Of a stretch of DNA of 64,000 nucleotides, positions 1-8,739 are shown piece after piece. The stretch spans positions 481,732-545,731 of the forward strand of contig NZ_JABACI010000005.1 of assembly GCF_012524205.1 (NCBI RefSeq), given 5' to 3'. Each line of letters starts with the position of its first letter. The stretch's first letter is position 1. The translations under genes were made by a program, and so were the position numbers. The DNA comes from Microbacterium salsuginis (GTDB taxonomy: Bacteria; Actinomycetota; Actinomycetes; Actinomycetales; Microbacteriaceae). The notes beneath the pieces are model-generated. The model did not search any database. It was not told the DNA's origin and saw only the letters and a program-made list of their open reading frames with translations.

Positions 1-733
1 CCGGCTCGAGGGCGGCGAGCTGGTGGCCGCGCAGCGCCGCGCAGCCGTTCACGCCGAGCTCGAGCAGCGCGTCGAGCTCGCGCTTGTCGAACGGCGCCCC
101 CTCGGCCGTGCCCTGCACCTCGACGAAGAGTCCGCGGCCGGTCACGACCACGTTCATGTCGGTCTCGGCACGGACATCCTCGACGTACGCGAGGTCGAGG
201 AGGGGCTCGCCGTCGACGATGCCCACCGAGACCGCCGCGACCGAGTCGAGGAGAGGCGTGGCCTTCTGACCGATGAACTTCTTCGCGCGACCCCACTCGA
301 TCGCGTCGGCGAGCGCGACGTAGGCGCCGGTGATCGCCGCGGTCCGGGTGCCGCCGTCCGCCTGCAGCACGTCGCAGTCGATGACGATGGTGTTCTCACC
401 CAGAGCCTTGGTGTCGACGACGGCGCGCAGCGCCCGGCCGATCAGCCGGGAGATCTCATGCGTGCGCCCACCGATCTTGCCTTTGACGCTCTCGCGGTCG
501 TTGCGGCTGTTGGTGGCGCGGGGCAGCATCGCGTACTCCGCGGTGATCCAGCCCTTGCCCTTGCCGACCAGCCAGCGCGGCACGCCGTTGGTGAACGACG
601 CGGTGCACAGCACCTTGGTGCCGCCGAACGAGATGAGCGCCGAGCCCTCGGCGTGGCTCGACCACCCGCGCTCGATGGTGATGGGACGCAACTGGTCGGC
701 GGCGCGACCGTCCGCGCGCACAAGTTCGGTCAT
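1..733 (-). CDS. rph: Ribonuclease PH (3' end cut by window edge)
   Basis: Phosphorolytic 3'-5' exoribonuclease that trims tRNA 3' ends in the cytoplasm. The 244 visible codons cover almost the whole family length (about 245-260 residues). The protein opens MTELVRADGRAADQLRPI, then shows the RNase PH fold signatures: a GSALISFGGTKVLCTAS-like segment near residue 30, the LPRATNSRN segment near residue 65, CDVLQADGGTRTAAITGA near 120, and a late VVVTGRGLFVEVQGTAEG segment. Start chosen at the ATG at 733; on the minus strand it is preceded by a GAGGAGCC-type Shine-Dalgarno. It lies 14 nt downstream of murI in the same direction, the usual actinobacterial murI-rph order. Only the last few residues are missing. 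Confidence 0.95.
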   Translation of the reverse strand, partial: MTELVRADGRAADQLRPITIERGWSSHAEGSALISFGGTKVLCTASFTNGVPRWLVGKGKGWITAEYAMLPRATNSRNDRESVKGKIGGRTHEISRLIGRALRAVVDTKALGENTIVIDCDVLQADGGTRTAAITGAYVALADAIEWGRAKKFIGQKATPLLDSVAAVSVGIVDGEPLLDLAYVEDVRAETDMNVVVTGRGLFVEVQGTAEGAPFDKRELDALLELGVNGCAALRGHQLAALEP

Positions 734-747
734 GGAGGCTCCTCGGG

Positions 748-1593
748 TCAGGCGGTCGGAAGGTCGATGGCGCCGGTCTGCACGAGCCGGACGGCGGTCA
801 CCTCGCGGCCCATGAGCCGGTGAGCGAGGTCGAGGAACTCATCGGCGGACGCGCCGGTGGCCTCGTAGACGTGGCGGGGCGTGGCATCCGGTCCCGCGAG
901 CAGGTTGCGCGACACGAGCTGCCGGTAGACGTCCTTCGCGGTCTCGGTGTCGCTCGAGACGAGGCTCACTTCGGGGCCCATCACATAGCTGATGGCGCCT
1001 TCGAGGAACGGGTAGTGCGTACAGCCCAGCACGAGCGTGTCGACGCCGGCGTGACGCAGCGGCGCGAGGTACTCCTCGGCGACCGCCAGCACCTCGGGCG
1101 AGTCGGTGACGCCGTCTTCGACGAACTCGACGAAGCGCGGGCACGCCTGCGCGAACACCGTCAGCCTCTCGTTGACCTCGAGCATGTCCTGGTAGGCGCC
1201 CGATCCGATGGTCCCGGCCGTGCCGATGACCCCGATGCGGCCGTTGCGGGTTGTCGACATCGCGGTGCGCACGGCCGGCCCGATCACCTCGACGACCGGG
1301 ACGTCGTAGCGCTCCCGCGCGTCGCGCAGCATCGCCGCCGAGGCGGTGTTGCACGCGATCACGAGCATCTTCACGCCCTGATCGACGAGCGCGTCGAGGA
1401 TCTCGAGCGAGTAGCGGCGCACATCCGCGATGGGCTTGGGCCCGTACGGCGATCGCGCGGTGTCGCCGATGTACAGGATCGACTCGCGCGGCAGCTGAGC
1501 CGAGACGGCACGGGCGACGGTGAGCCCGCCGACACCGGAATCGAAGATTCCGATCGGCGCGTCCGCGCCGTCCTGAGCCTGCCGAAGGGTCAC
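748..1593 (-). CDS. murI: Glutamate racemase
   Basis: Cofactor-independent racemase making D-glutamate for peptidoglycan in the cytoplasm. At 281 aa it has the family length. FDSGVGGL (Asp18) is the substrate loop; the two catalytic cysteines are Cys81 in ACNTASAA and Cys191 in GCTHYPF. The start is GTG at 1593, and codons 2-9 (TLRQAQDG) come from a dispersed repeat, not from the racemase family. The nearest family-like residues (APIGIFDSGVGG) begin at codon 12. No other start codon lies between, and a -10 box sits 8 nt upstream, so the message is probably leaderless. rph follows 14 nt downstream, probably in one operon. Confidence 0.95.
   Translation of the reverse strand: MTLRQAQDGADAPIGIFDSGVGGLTVARAVSAQLPRESILYIGDTARSPYGPKPIADVRRYSLEILDALVDQGVKMLVIACNTASAAMLRDARERYDVPVVEVIGPAVRTAMSTTRNGRIGVIGTAGTIGSGAYQDMLEVNERLTVFAQACPRFVEFVEDGVTDSPEVLAVAEEYLAPLRHAGVDTLVLGCTHYPFLEGAISYVMGPEVSLVSSDTETAKDVYRQLVSRNLLAGPDATPRHVYEATGASADEFLDLAHRLMGREVTAVRLVQTGAIDLPTA
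1567..1592 (-). repeat. Dispersed repeat copy A (murI N-terminus)
   Basis: A 26-nt stretch identical, apart from one A/G change, to the copy at 1636-1661 in opposite orientation. The core reads CCTTCGRCAGGCTCAGGA on the minus strand. It encodes TLRQAQDG at the start of MurI. Short repeats with this core are, from memory, common in intergenic DNA of actinobacteria; here it has become coding. Confidence 0.85.
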
Positions 1594-1601
1594 GATGCCC
1601 C

Positions 1602-1627
1602 AGCCTACGCCAGCCGATCACTAGGCT
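1602..1627. promoter_or_regulatory. Back-to-back leaderless promoters of murI and pncB
   Basis: Two identical TAGGCT -10 hexamers point outward: on the minus strand at 1607-1602, 8 nt before the murI GTG, and on the plus strand at 1622-1627, 7 nt before the pncB ATG. Neither gene has a Shine-Dalgarno. Initiation 6-8 nt after a -10 would put the first nucleotide at or beside the start codon, so both transcripts are probably leaderless. No convincing -35 elements are visible. Confidence 0.7.
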
Positions 1628-1634
1628 GACCCGC

Positions 1635-2984
1635 ATGACCCTTCGACAGGCTCAGGACGGCGGTCCCTCGACCGCGCTGTTGACGGACCGCTACGAACTC
1701 ACGATGCTCGACGCGTCGCTGCGCGACGGCACCGCCGAGCGACGCTGCGTCTTCGAGCTGTTCGCCCGCCGTCTGCCGGGGGCACGACGGTTCGGCGTCG
1801 TCGCGGGAACGGGGCGCCTGCTGGAGCTGATCCGCGACTTCAGGTTCGGCCAGGACGAGCTGCGCTTCCTGAAGGACGAGAACGTGGTGGATGCCGCGAC
1901 CCTCGACTTCCTCGAGGAATACCGTTTCACCGGCTCGATCACGGGCTACCGCGAGGGCGAGCTCTACTTCCCCGGCTCGCCGATCCTCACCGTCGAGGGC
2001 ACGTTCGCCGAGGCCGTCGTTCTGGAGACCCTCGCCCTCAGCGTCCTCAACCACGATTCCGCCATCGCCACGGCCGCCGCCCGCATGAGCGTCGCCGCCG
2101 GAGAGCGCCCGCTGGCCGAGATGGGGTCGCGGCGCGCCGCCGAGTCCTCGGCCGTCGCCGCCGCGCGAGCCGCATACATCGCCGGCTTCGGCGCGACCTC
2201 GAACCTCGAGGCGGGACGGCGTTGGGGCATCCCGACAATGGGCACCGCTGCGCACTCGTGGACCCTGCTGCACGACAGCGAAGAGGCTGCGTTCCGCGCG
2301 CAGATCGAGGCGCTCGGCGTGGAGACGACACTTCTGGTCGACACCTACGACATCCGCGAGGGCGTCGCGACGGCGGTCCGGGTCGCGGGTGCCGGGCTCG
2401 GCGGCGTCCGCATCGACTCGGGCGACCTGCCGACGGTGGCCGCCGATGTGCGTGCCCAACTGGACGAGCTGGGCGCGACCGGCACCCGGATCACCGTGAC
2501 GAGCGACTTGGACGAGTTCGCGATCGCGTCGCTGGCGGCATCCCCTGTCGATTCCTACGGGGTCGGGACCTCGGTGGTCACCGGCTCGGGAAGCCCGACG
2601 GCCGGTATGGTCTACAAGCTCGTCGCGCGGCAGGACGACGCCGGCGGCTGGGTCGCGGTGGCGAAGGCCTCGACCGACAAGGGATCCAAGGGCGGCCGCA
2701 AGGCCGCCTTCCGCACGCTCGACGACGGCACGGCCACGAGCGAGCTGATCGCCGTCTCGGACGGCTTCGAGCAGCTGCAGACCGTGGCGTCACATCCCGG
2801 AGCGCGTGCGCTGCAGGTCACGCTCATGGCCGAGGGGGAACCGGATGCCTCGTACGAAGGAGCCGCGGGCGTCGAGGCCGCGCGCGCGCACCACGCACGC
2901 GTACGCGAGGAGTTGCCGGTACGGGCTCTCGCGCTCAGCCGCTCCGATCCGGCGATCCCCACGGTCTACGTCGACGCGGAGTGA
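1635..2984 (+). CDS. pncB: Nicotinate phosphoribosyltransferase
   Basis: Joins nicotinate to PRPP with ATP hydrolysis, giving nicotinate mononucleotide for NAD salvage. At 449 aa it has normal length. The family N-terminus LLTDRYELTML is at residues 15-25; GTAAHSWTLLH holds the likely phosphorylated His207; a VRIDSGDLP segment follows near residue 260. The first nine residues (MTLRQAQDG) are encoded by the dispersed repeat and match the MurI N-terminus. ATG at 1635 is supported by a -10 box 7 nt upstream. It ends 18 nt before the convergent DUF3039 gene. Confidence 0.95.
   Translation: MTLRQAQDGGPSTALLTDRYELTMLDASLRDGTAERRCVFELFARRLPGARRFGVVAGTGRLLELIRDFRFGQDELRFLKDENVVDAATLDFLEEYRFTGSITGYREGELYFPGSPILTVEGTFAEAVVLETLALSVLNHDSAIATAAARMSVAAGERPLAEMGSRRAAESSAVAAARAAYIAGFGATSNLEAGRRWGIPTMGTAAHSWTLLHDSEEAAFRAQIEALGVETTLLVDTYDIREGVATAVRVAGAGLGGVRIDSGDLPTVAADVRAQLDELGATGTRITVTSDLDEFAIASLAASPVDSYGVGTSVVTGSGSPTAGMVYKLVARQDDAGGWVAVAKASTDKGSKGGRKAAFRTLDDGTATSELIAVSDGFEQLQTVASHPGARALQVTLMAEGEPDASYEGAAGVEAARAHHARVREELPVRALALSRSDPAIPTVYVDAE
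1636..1661 (+). repeat. Dispersed repeat copy B (pncB N-terminus)
   Basis: Inverted partner of the copy at 1567-1592, with one mismatch. It begins one base into the pncB start codon and encodes TLRQAQDG. Together the copies form an inverted pair about 43 bp apart, flanking both promoters. Confidence 0.85.
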
Positions 2985-3002
2985 GCCGGCCCAGCCGGAT
3001 GC

Positions 3003-3269
3003 TCAGCCGCCGAGGGACTCGTAGATCTCTTTGCAGGTGGGGCAGATCGGGAACTTCTCGGGGTCTCTGCCCGGCGTCCACTTCTTCCCGCACAGCGCGC
3101 GCACCGGCTTGCCGGTGATGGCCGACTCGAGGATCTTGTCCTTCTTCACGTAGTGCGAGAAGCGCTCATGATCGCCCGGCTCGACGCTCTCTTCGCGGAT
3201 GAGCTCTTCGAGCTCGCGGTCGAGGGTCGCGAGTCCACCCTGATCGGGGCCTTCGACAGGTGTGCTCAT
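3003..3269 (-). CDS. DUF3039 family protein
   Basis: Small 88-aa cytoplasmic protein of unknown function, widely conserved in Actinobacteria. After a charged N-terminal half it has CGKKW (Cys60) and CPTC (Cys76, Cys79), which with a histidine near residue 39 could form a zinc-ribbon-like site; metal binding is inference. ATG at 3269 has a TAAACT -10-like hexamer 8 nt upstream and no strong Shine-Dalgarno. It is convergent with pncB. No function is assigned. Confidence 0.85.
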   Translation of the reverse strand: MSTPVEGPDQGGLATLDRELEELIREESVEPGDHERFSHYVKKDKILESAITGKPVRALCGKKWTPGRDPEKFPICPTCKEIYESLGG

Positions 3270-3310
3270 GGTGAGTCAGTTTAGCCCGTCGGCAGCGCGC
3301 GGGACCCGGC

Positions 3311-4876
3311 TCACGTCGCCTCCGCGAACTCCATGATCCGCCCGCCGCGTCGCTCGAATGCCAGGGATCCGACGACGACTCCCACGACGAGGACACCGAG
3401 TCCCACACCGATGCCCGTCCACATCGCCGTGGTCGCGGCATCCGCCTCGCCGTTCAGAGCGCGCCACGACCACCACAGCGCGGGGATCGCCAGCGCGAGC
3501 CCGCCGAGCATCACGAGCGCCTGCGCGATCGCGCCCGTGGCGCTGGTGCGCTGCGGCTGCTGGAAGGGACTCTCGCCCGGGCGTGAGACCGCATAGGGGG
3601 CCAGCACCGACGAGACGCTCGATAATCCGAGACCGGCGAGGAAGAGCGAGGCGCACACGCCGACCATCGCGGGAAGCAGCGCCCATCGGCCATGCAGGGA
3701 GATCGCGACGGGGATCGCGACGGCCAACAGGGGCACGCCGATGAGGACGACGGGGACGAGGCGACCGACGCGGTCCGAGATCCCTCGCACGCCGCTGGCG
3801 ACATGCATCCACACCGCCGTCGAGTCGTATGCGACATCGTTGTGCGGCAGCCATCCCAGGAAGAGCGCCGCGAACGGCACGGGCACCAGCACGACGAGCT
3901 CGGGGGGAACCCCGGCGATCAGCAGAGGGACGACCGTGATCGCGGCGGCGATCGGGATGATCAACGCGTTGACGACATAGCGCCTGTCCCTGAACCAGTA
4001 GTGCAGACTGCGTGCGGCGATCGCGCCACCCGGTGTGCCCGGCGCCACGGCGAACCAGCCGAGACCGCCGCGGTCGCGGGTGGACAGGGGGCGCTCGGTC
4101 GTGGTGAGCAATCGGTGCACGGCCCACGTCCACAGCAGGCCGAGGACCGCGACCGTCGCGACGGCGACGACGACGGTGAGCCAGAGGTTGCCGCCGGTCG
4201 CCACGACTCCCGGGAGTGCCCACCCGGCTCCCAGCGGGGTCAGGGCAAGTGTCGAGACGGCCTCGACCAGCTGCGGCGGGACGGTGCCCTCCCACTCGAG
4301 GGATGCCAGGAAGACGCCGACGGGAACCACCACGACGAGCACCACCAGGACGAACACGCCCGACAGCTCGCGAGAGCGGCGCTCCCGAAGGAACAGGGCC
4401 GCGAGGGCCATGCACACCCGCGCGAGAAGGGAGCACGTGACGATTCCGAGAACCACCCCGAGGATCGTGAACACGGGCGGCACGCCCGACTCCGACCACA
4501 CCACGGCGGCACTGACGGCGATCGCGAGCAGAACGAGGATGGGCACGCTGATCAGGCCCACCACGGCGAGCACCGCGGCGAGCCGGCCTCGCGACGGTGC
4601 GAGCAGTGCGAAACGTCGCGGGTCCAGCGGATCCTCCGCCGCGCCGATGAGCGGTGCGAGAGCGAATCCGAGCGTGACGCCCGAGCCGCCGAGGACCGTG
4701 ACGGCGAGGACGACATCGGTGTCGGCGTCCCGCATGGTCAGGATCGCCCAGCACGCCGCAGCGGTCGCCCCGGCGAGGATCACCAGCCCCGCGACGACGC
4801 GGATCACATGCGACGGGCGGCCGCGCAGCGTCCCGAAGAGCAGCGCCAGCCTCAGTCGGAGAACGTGTGCAGCCAT
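3311..4876 (-). CDS. ABC exporter permease, about 12 membrane segments
   Basis: A 521-aa integral membrane protein made almost entirely of hydrophobic helices, with short charged loops such as RERRSREL near residue 165 and a LSTRDRGGLGWF loop near 245. Its start lies inside the ATPase gene upstream (25-nt overlap), so the two are translationally coupled and very probably form one ABC-2-type exporter. The substrate cannot be told from sequence. ATG at 4876 was chosen because the hydrophobic segments begin about 25 residues later and the overlap fits coupling. Confidence 0.8.
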   Translation of the reverse strand: MAAHVLRLRLALLFGTLRGRPSHVIRVVAGLVILAGATAAACWAILTMRDADTDVVLAVTVLGGSGVTLGFALAPLIGAAEDPLDPRRFALLAPSRGRLAAVLAVVGLISVPILVLLAIAVSAAVVWSESGVPPVFTILGVVLGIVTCSLLARVCMALAALFLRERRSRELSGVFVLVVLVVVVPVGVFLASLEWEGTVPPQLVEAVSTLALTPLGAGWALPGVVATGGNLWLTVVVAVATVAVLGLLWTWAVHRLLTTTERPLSTRDRGGLGWFAVAPGTPGGAIAARSLHYWFRDRRYVVNALIIPIAAAITVVPLLIAGVPPELVVLVPVPFAALFLGWLPHNDVAYDSTAVWMHVASGVRGISDRVGRLVPVVLIGVPLLAVAIPVAISLHGRWALLPAMVGVCASLFLAGLGLSSVSSVLAPYAVSRPGESPFQQPQRTSATGAIAQALVMLGGLALAIPALWWSWRALNGEADAATTAMWTGIGVGLGVLVVGVVVGSLAFERRGGRIMEFAEAT

Positions 4877-6339
4877 TCCAGGCCCTCCACGTCGCTGAGG
4901 CCGCCGGCGAGCTCGACGAAACGCTGTTCGAGCGTCAGCTCGCCGCGCACCTCGTCGACGGTGCCCTCAGCAAGCACCTGCCCGGCCACCAGCACGGCCA
5001 CGCGCGTGCAGACGCGCTCCACGAGCTCCATGCCGTGGCTCGAGAGGATCACCGTCCCCCCATGCGCGACGTACGTGGAGAGGATGTCGAGGATGATGGC
5101 GCTCGAGACCGGGTCGACGGCCTCGAACGGCTCATCGAGCACGAGCAGGCGCGGAGAGTGGATCAGCGCTCCCGCGAGCATGACCTTCTTGAGCATGCCC
5201 GCCGAATAGTCCGAGACGCTGCGCCCCAGCGCGCCCTCCAGATCGAACGCGCGCGCCAGATCGGCTGTCCGGCTTTCCACGACCGCCGGAGAGAGCCCGC
5301 GCAGAACACCGTAGTAATAGAGGAGCTGCCGCCCCGTGAGGCGATCGAATGTGCGCAGGCGATCGGGCAGGACGCCCATCAGCTTCTTCGCCGCGAGCGG
5401 CTTCGCCGCGGCGTCCACGCCACCGACCCGGATCGTGCCGCGGTCGGGATTCAGCAGCCCCGCGATCATCGACAGCGTCGTGGTCTTGCCGGCACCGTTC
5501 GGGCCGACCAGACCATAGAACGTGCCGGCGGGGACGGTCAGGTCGATGCCCTCGACGGCATGCGTACCGCCGAACCGCTTCGTGACCCCGCGAAGAACGA
5601 GCACGTCACCGGATGCCGCGGCCGCAGGCGGCGGTACGACCGGTGCGGCCGCGGGCTCAGGCTCTGGTTCGGGCTCAGGCTCAGGCTCGCGGCCAGGCAC
5701 GATGACCGGTGCGACCACGTGCTCCGGCCCGACCTCCGCCTCGTGCTCGACCGGCGCGGCGCCTTCATCCTCGACCACTGTCGCGGCCCGGACCGTATCG
5801 GCTTCACGCTCGACGACGGCCGTCGCGTGCGCTTCGGGCTCGGTTCCGGCCTGGGGCTCGCTTTCGACCTGGGACTCGGTCTCGACTCCAGGCTCGCCTT
5901 CCACCTGAGGCTCGCCTTCGACCTGAGGCTCGGCCTCGGGTTCCGGCTCGATCTCGGGCTCGACCGAGACGGACTCGGGTTCGGCCAGGGCACCGGTCTC
6001 GGATTCCTCGACCGCCGAGGGGACGGCTTCGGTCAGCGGCGCGGGGAGCGGCGGCTTCGGGGGGACCACGATGTCAGCCGCCACGATCGCTGCGACATCC
6101 AGGTCCGTCGGCAGCGGGGGTGGCGGACCGGGATCCGCGACCGGAGCCGCGGCCTGCGTCGGACGCTTGGTCTTGGCGGCGGGCTTGCGCCCGCCCTTGG
6201 GCCGCGGCTTGCGGGGCGATTCGTGCGCGTCGGAGGCCGGCTTCACCGTCGCGGGAAGCCGGACGACCGGCGCACTGGCGTGACCGTCCGGCTCTTCCGG
6301 ATCGATGTCATTCGGCACCGGGAGGGAGGCTGTCACCAA
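4852..6339 (-). CDS. ABC transporter ATPase with long acidic, proline-rich N-terminal extension
   Basis: Energises the permease encoded by the overlapping downstream gene. Residues 246-495 are an ordinary ABC domain: Walker A GPNGAGKTT (279-287), signature YSAGM instead of LSGGQ, and Walker B LLVLDEPFEAVDP. Residues 1-245 are not part of the family: a basic PRKPRPKGGRKP stretch (42-53), then Pro/Ala, then Glu-Pro-rich repeats including an (EP)n run near 218-229. The segment is predicted to be disordered. The start is uncertain: TTG at 6339 or GTG at 6336; neither has a clear Shine-Dalgarno. An ABC protein of about 300 aa is usual, so this one is much enlarged. Confidence 0.85.
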   Translation of the reverse strand: MVTASLPVPNDIDPEEPDGHASAPVVRLPATVKPASDAHESPRKPRPKGGRKPAAKTKRPTQAAAPVADPGPPPPLPTDLDVAAIVAADIVVPPKPPLPAPLTEAVPSAVEESETGALAEPESVSVEPEIEPEPEAEPQVEGEPQVEGEPGVETESQVESEPQAGTEPEAHATAVVEREADTVRAATVVEDEGAAPVEHEAEVGPEHVVAPVIVPGREPEPEPEPEPEPAAAPVVPPPAAAASGDVLVLRGVTKRFGGTHAVEGIDLTVPAGTFYGLVGPNGAGKTTTLSMIAGLLNPDRGTIRVGGVDAAAKPLAAKKLMGVLPDRLRTFDRLTGRQLLYYYGVLRGLSPAVVESRTADLARAFDLEGALGRSVSDYSAGMLKKVMLAGALIHSPRLLVLDEPFEAVDPVSSAIILDILSTYVAHGGTVILSSHGMELVERVCTRVAVLVAGQVLAEGTVDEVRGELTLEQRFVELAGGLSDVEGLEWLHTFSD

Positions 6340-6531
6340 ACAAACGTATCAAGGGCCTCCGTCAGACGGGGAAGTCGGTGACGCCGAATCTCAGCATCCG
6401 CGTTATGTCACAAATCAGCAACGGCGGCCGATCATTCTGCACGTTCCCAGGCGTCATCGCTACCATGGGCCAGGCACGAAGGGGTGTCTTGTCGGTGAAC
6501 CGGCAGTGAATCGTGGACTTCAGGAGTTACA

Positions 6532-7224
6532 TTGACCCTTCAAACCGTCATCCTCGCAGCCGGAATGGGCTCGCGACTCGGGCGCAGCCTGCCCAAGCCG
6601 CTGACCGAGCTCAGCGACGGCCGCAGCATCATGCAGCAGCAGCACGACAACATCCGTGCCGCGTTCGGCCGTGACGCCGAGATCACCACCGTTGTCGGGT
6701 ATCGCGCTGAGGCGATCGTCGAGGCGTTCCCCGACGTTCATTACGTGTACAACGACCGTTACGACCAGACCAACACGTCCAAGAGCCTGCTTCGCGCCCT
6801 CGCGAAGACCGGCAAGGGTGGCGTGCTGTGGATGAACGGCGATGTCGTCTTCGACCCCCGCGTCCTCGGGCGCGCGATCGAGCTCATCGAGCGCGATCAG
6901 TCCTTCGTCACGGTGAACACGTCCAAGGTGAGCGACGAAGAGGTGAAGTACACGGTCACGGCCGAGGGCCACATCAACGAGCTCTCCAAGACCGTCAAGG
7001 GCGGGATCGGCGAAGCCGTGGGTATCAACTACATCTCCAGCCGTGACAAGAAGGCGTTCATGCGGCAGCTGAGCCGCGTCGACGACCAGGACTACTTCGA
7101 GCGCGGACTCGAGCTGGCGATCGTCGAGGACGGGCTTCTTCTCGAGCCGCTGGACATCTCGGACCTGTACGCCGTCGAGGTCGACTTCGCCGAGGACCTC
7201 GAGCGCGCGAACCTGTTCGTCTGA
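6532..7224 (+). CDS. NTP transferase, LicC / phosphocholine cytidylyltransferase-like
   Basis: A 230-aa nucleotidyltransferase that should activate a phosphorylated small alcohol or sugar as a CDP or NDP derivative for surface polymers. Seen: the pyrophosphorylase motif AAGMGSRLG (9-17) with PKPL (21-24), a YNDRYDQTNTSKSLL segment (73-87) typical of LicC-like enzymes, and NGDVVFD with Asp104 and Asp108 as likely metal ligands. Start TTG at 6532 is set by AGGAG at 6522-6526. The exact substrate is unknown; CDP-glycerol-family transferases encoded at 10-16 kb make a CDP-linked polymer precursor plausible. Confidence 0.8.
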   Translation: MTLQTVILAAGMGSRLGRSLPKPLTELSDGRSIMQQQHDNIRAAFGRDAEITTVVGYRAEAIVEAFPDVHYVYNDRYDQTNTSKSLLRALAKTGKGGVLWMNGDVVFDPRVLGRAIELIERDQSFVTVNTSKVSDEEVKYTVTAEGHINELSKTVKGGIGEAVGINYISSRDKKAFMRQLSRVDDQDYFERGLELAIVEDGLLLEPLDISDLYAVEVDFAEDLERANLFV

Positions 7225-7298
7225 CCCTCGGTCGCGCGGCCCTCACAGGGCGTGTCAACCCCCGCTGATCGACAGGCGCGGCGGTTAGGATCGGCGCG

Positions 7299-8282
7299 AT
7301 GGCCGAGAAGGTGCACCGTATCCACACCCTGCCCGAGGACTCTCCGTGGCAGGGCGGGCTGCCGCCTGCCGGCTCGGACGAACATCCTCGATCGATCCGG
7401 GCACTCGATCGAGTGCTCGCCATCCAGCGCCCGGTCGTGCTCGCGCATCTGCGAAGCATCCGCCTTCGGCATCCGGATGCCTCCTCCGCGGACATCGTGC
7501 AAATCCTCGAGCGCCGCTATCTCGCGGCTGTGACGACCGGTGGCGCCGCGGTGGGGGCCACCGCCGTCGTGCCGGGCATCGGCACGGGCGTCACTCTCGC
7601 TCTCAGCGGCGTCGAGACGGTGGCATTCCTCGAGGCGACGGCGCTCTTCGCGCAGTCCGTGACCGAGGTGCACGGCATTCCCGTGGCGGATCCGGACCGT
7701 GCCCGAGCCCTCGTGCTCACGCTCATGCTCGGCAAGGAAGGCGTCGATCTCGTGGCCCAGCTCGCCGGTCAGGTCGCCGGGCGCGGCCCGTCTCGCGACA
7801 AGTACTGGGGTGAGCTCGTCACCAAGACGCTCCCCCGCGCCGCAGTCGGCCCCCTCGTCGACCGGCTCAAGACCACGTTCATCCATCAGTTCGCCGCGCG
7901 GGGCGGAGCATCCTGGATCGGCAAGGCCCTGCCGTTCGGCATCGGCGCGGCGATCGGCGGGGCGGGCAACAACATCCTGGGCAGGCGCGTGCTGGTCAAC
8001 GCGCGCCGCGCATTCGGCCCGCCTCCGGCGATCCTCCCGCCCGATCTCGAACCCCGCCCCGGGGCCCAGCGCCTGGAGCGTGCGGCCAGCCTCGGCATCC
8101 GTCGAGCGGGACACGCGGTGGTCGGCGGGGTGACGCGGAGCGCGGGTGCGGTCGGTCGGCTGGGAAGCAGGGTGGTGCATCGGCCGCGGCGTGCGATCGA
8201 GGGCACGAGCGCACCGGACGAGCTCCGACCGGATCCGGACGCGGACGCGCCTGATCCCGGGGTTCGCCCGGACGACCGCTGA
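7299..8282 (+). CDS. Conserved hypothetical protein with glycine-rich hydrophobic helices
   Basis: A 327-aa protein I do not recognise with certainty. Residues about 80-130 form two glycine/alanine-rich hydrophobic stretches (GAAVGATAVVPGIGTG and a following helix); a second pair (PFGIGAAIGGAGNN) lies near 205-225. This resembles membrane-inserting EcsC/DUF697-like helices, but the match is weak. The C-terminal 90 residues are Arg/Pro/Asp-rich and probably disordered. TAGGAT at 7286-7291 lies 7 nt before the ATG, so the gene is probably leaderless. Confidence 0.65.
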   Translation: MAEKVHRIHTLPEDSPWQGGLPPAGSDEHPRSIRALDRVLAIQRPVVLAHLRSIRLRHPDASSADIVQILERRYLAAVTTGGAAVGATAVVPGIGTGVTLALSGVETVAFLEATALFAQSVTEVHGIPVADPDRARALVLTLMLGKEGVDLVAQLAGQVAGRGPSRDKYWGELVTKTLPRAAVGPLVDRLKTTFIHQFAARGGASWIGKALPFGIGAAIGGAGNNILGRRVLVNARRAFGPPPAILPPDLEPRPGAQRLERAASLGIRRAGHAVVGGVTRSAGAVGRLGSRVVHRPRRAIEGTSAPDELRPDPDADAPDPGVRPDDR

Positions 8283-8402
8283 GATCCGCGGTTCCTCCCC
8301 CGTTGTGCCGTCGCGAGACCCCGCGGCGGAGATTGCACAGCGCCCTCTGATCCGCGCGAAATCCGGTTCGTGGCGTCGGCTCCGGCCCCTACGGTGGCGG
8401 CC

Positions 8403-8705
8403 ATGCTGCACGCTTTCGAGCCCCAGGAACCGCGCCCGCCACTCGCCTACCGCGTGCCCTGGCGGGTCGATCGCATCTACGATCGGCATCCGCTCGTCAC
8501 GAACGTCGGCCCCGCCGCGGTGGATTTCGTGCGCGTCTTCCTCGACCTCGGACGCAGCGCCGTCACGGAGCACTGGGGACAGATGCCGCCCGGCGACACT
8601 GCGGAACTCTGCCTGTGCGATGCAGAGCCCGATGAGACGATCGTGACGCTGGCCTGGTTCCGTCCTGGCGACGGCGAGGAGTACCTGTGGCGGTTCGTGA
8701 TGTGA
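8403..8705 (+). CDS. Hypothetical small protein
   Basis: A 100-aa acidic protein with no family I recognise. It contains RVPWRVDRIYDRHPLVTNVGP near the N-terminus and a LAWFRPGDGEEYLWRF ending, suggesting a small beta-rich domain. An upstream in-frame GTG (8370) exists, but the TACGGT hexamer at 8390-8395 lies 7 nt before the ATG at 8403 and favours the shorter leaderless start. Transcribed in the same direction as the flanking genes. Confidence 0.6.
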   Translation: MLHAFEPQEPRPPLAYRVPWRVDRIYDRHPLVTNVGPAAVDFVRVFLDLGRSAVTEHWGQMPPGDTAELCLCDAEPDETIVTLAWFRPGDGEEYLWRFVM

Positions 8706-8739
8706 CCCGCGCCACGCGAGCAGGGGCGAGAATGTCGGT

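Noticed and set aside
3250..3260. Third copy of the murI/pncB repeat near the DUF3039 start
   Set aside because: Only CCTTCGACAGG matches; too short to call a copy.
8370..8402. Longer N-terminus for the 8403 gene
   Set aside because: The TACGGT -10 box lies between this GTG and the ATG, so the extra codons are probably upstream of transcription.
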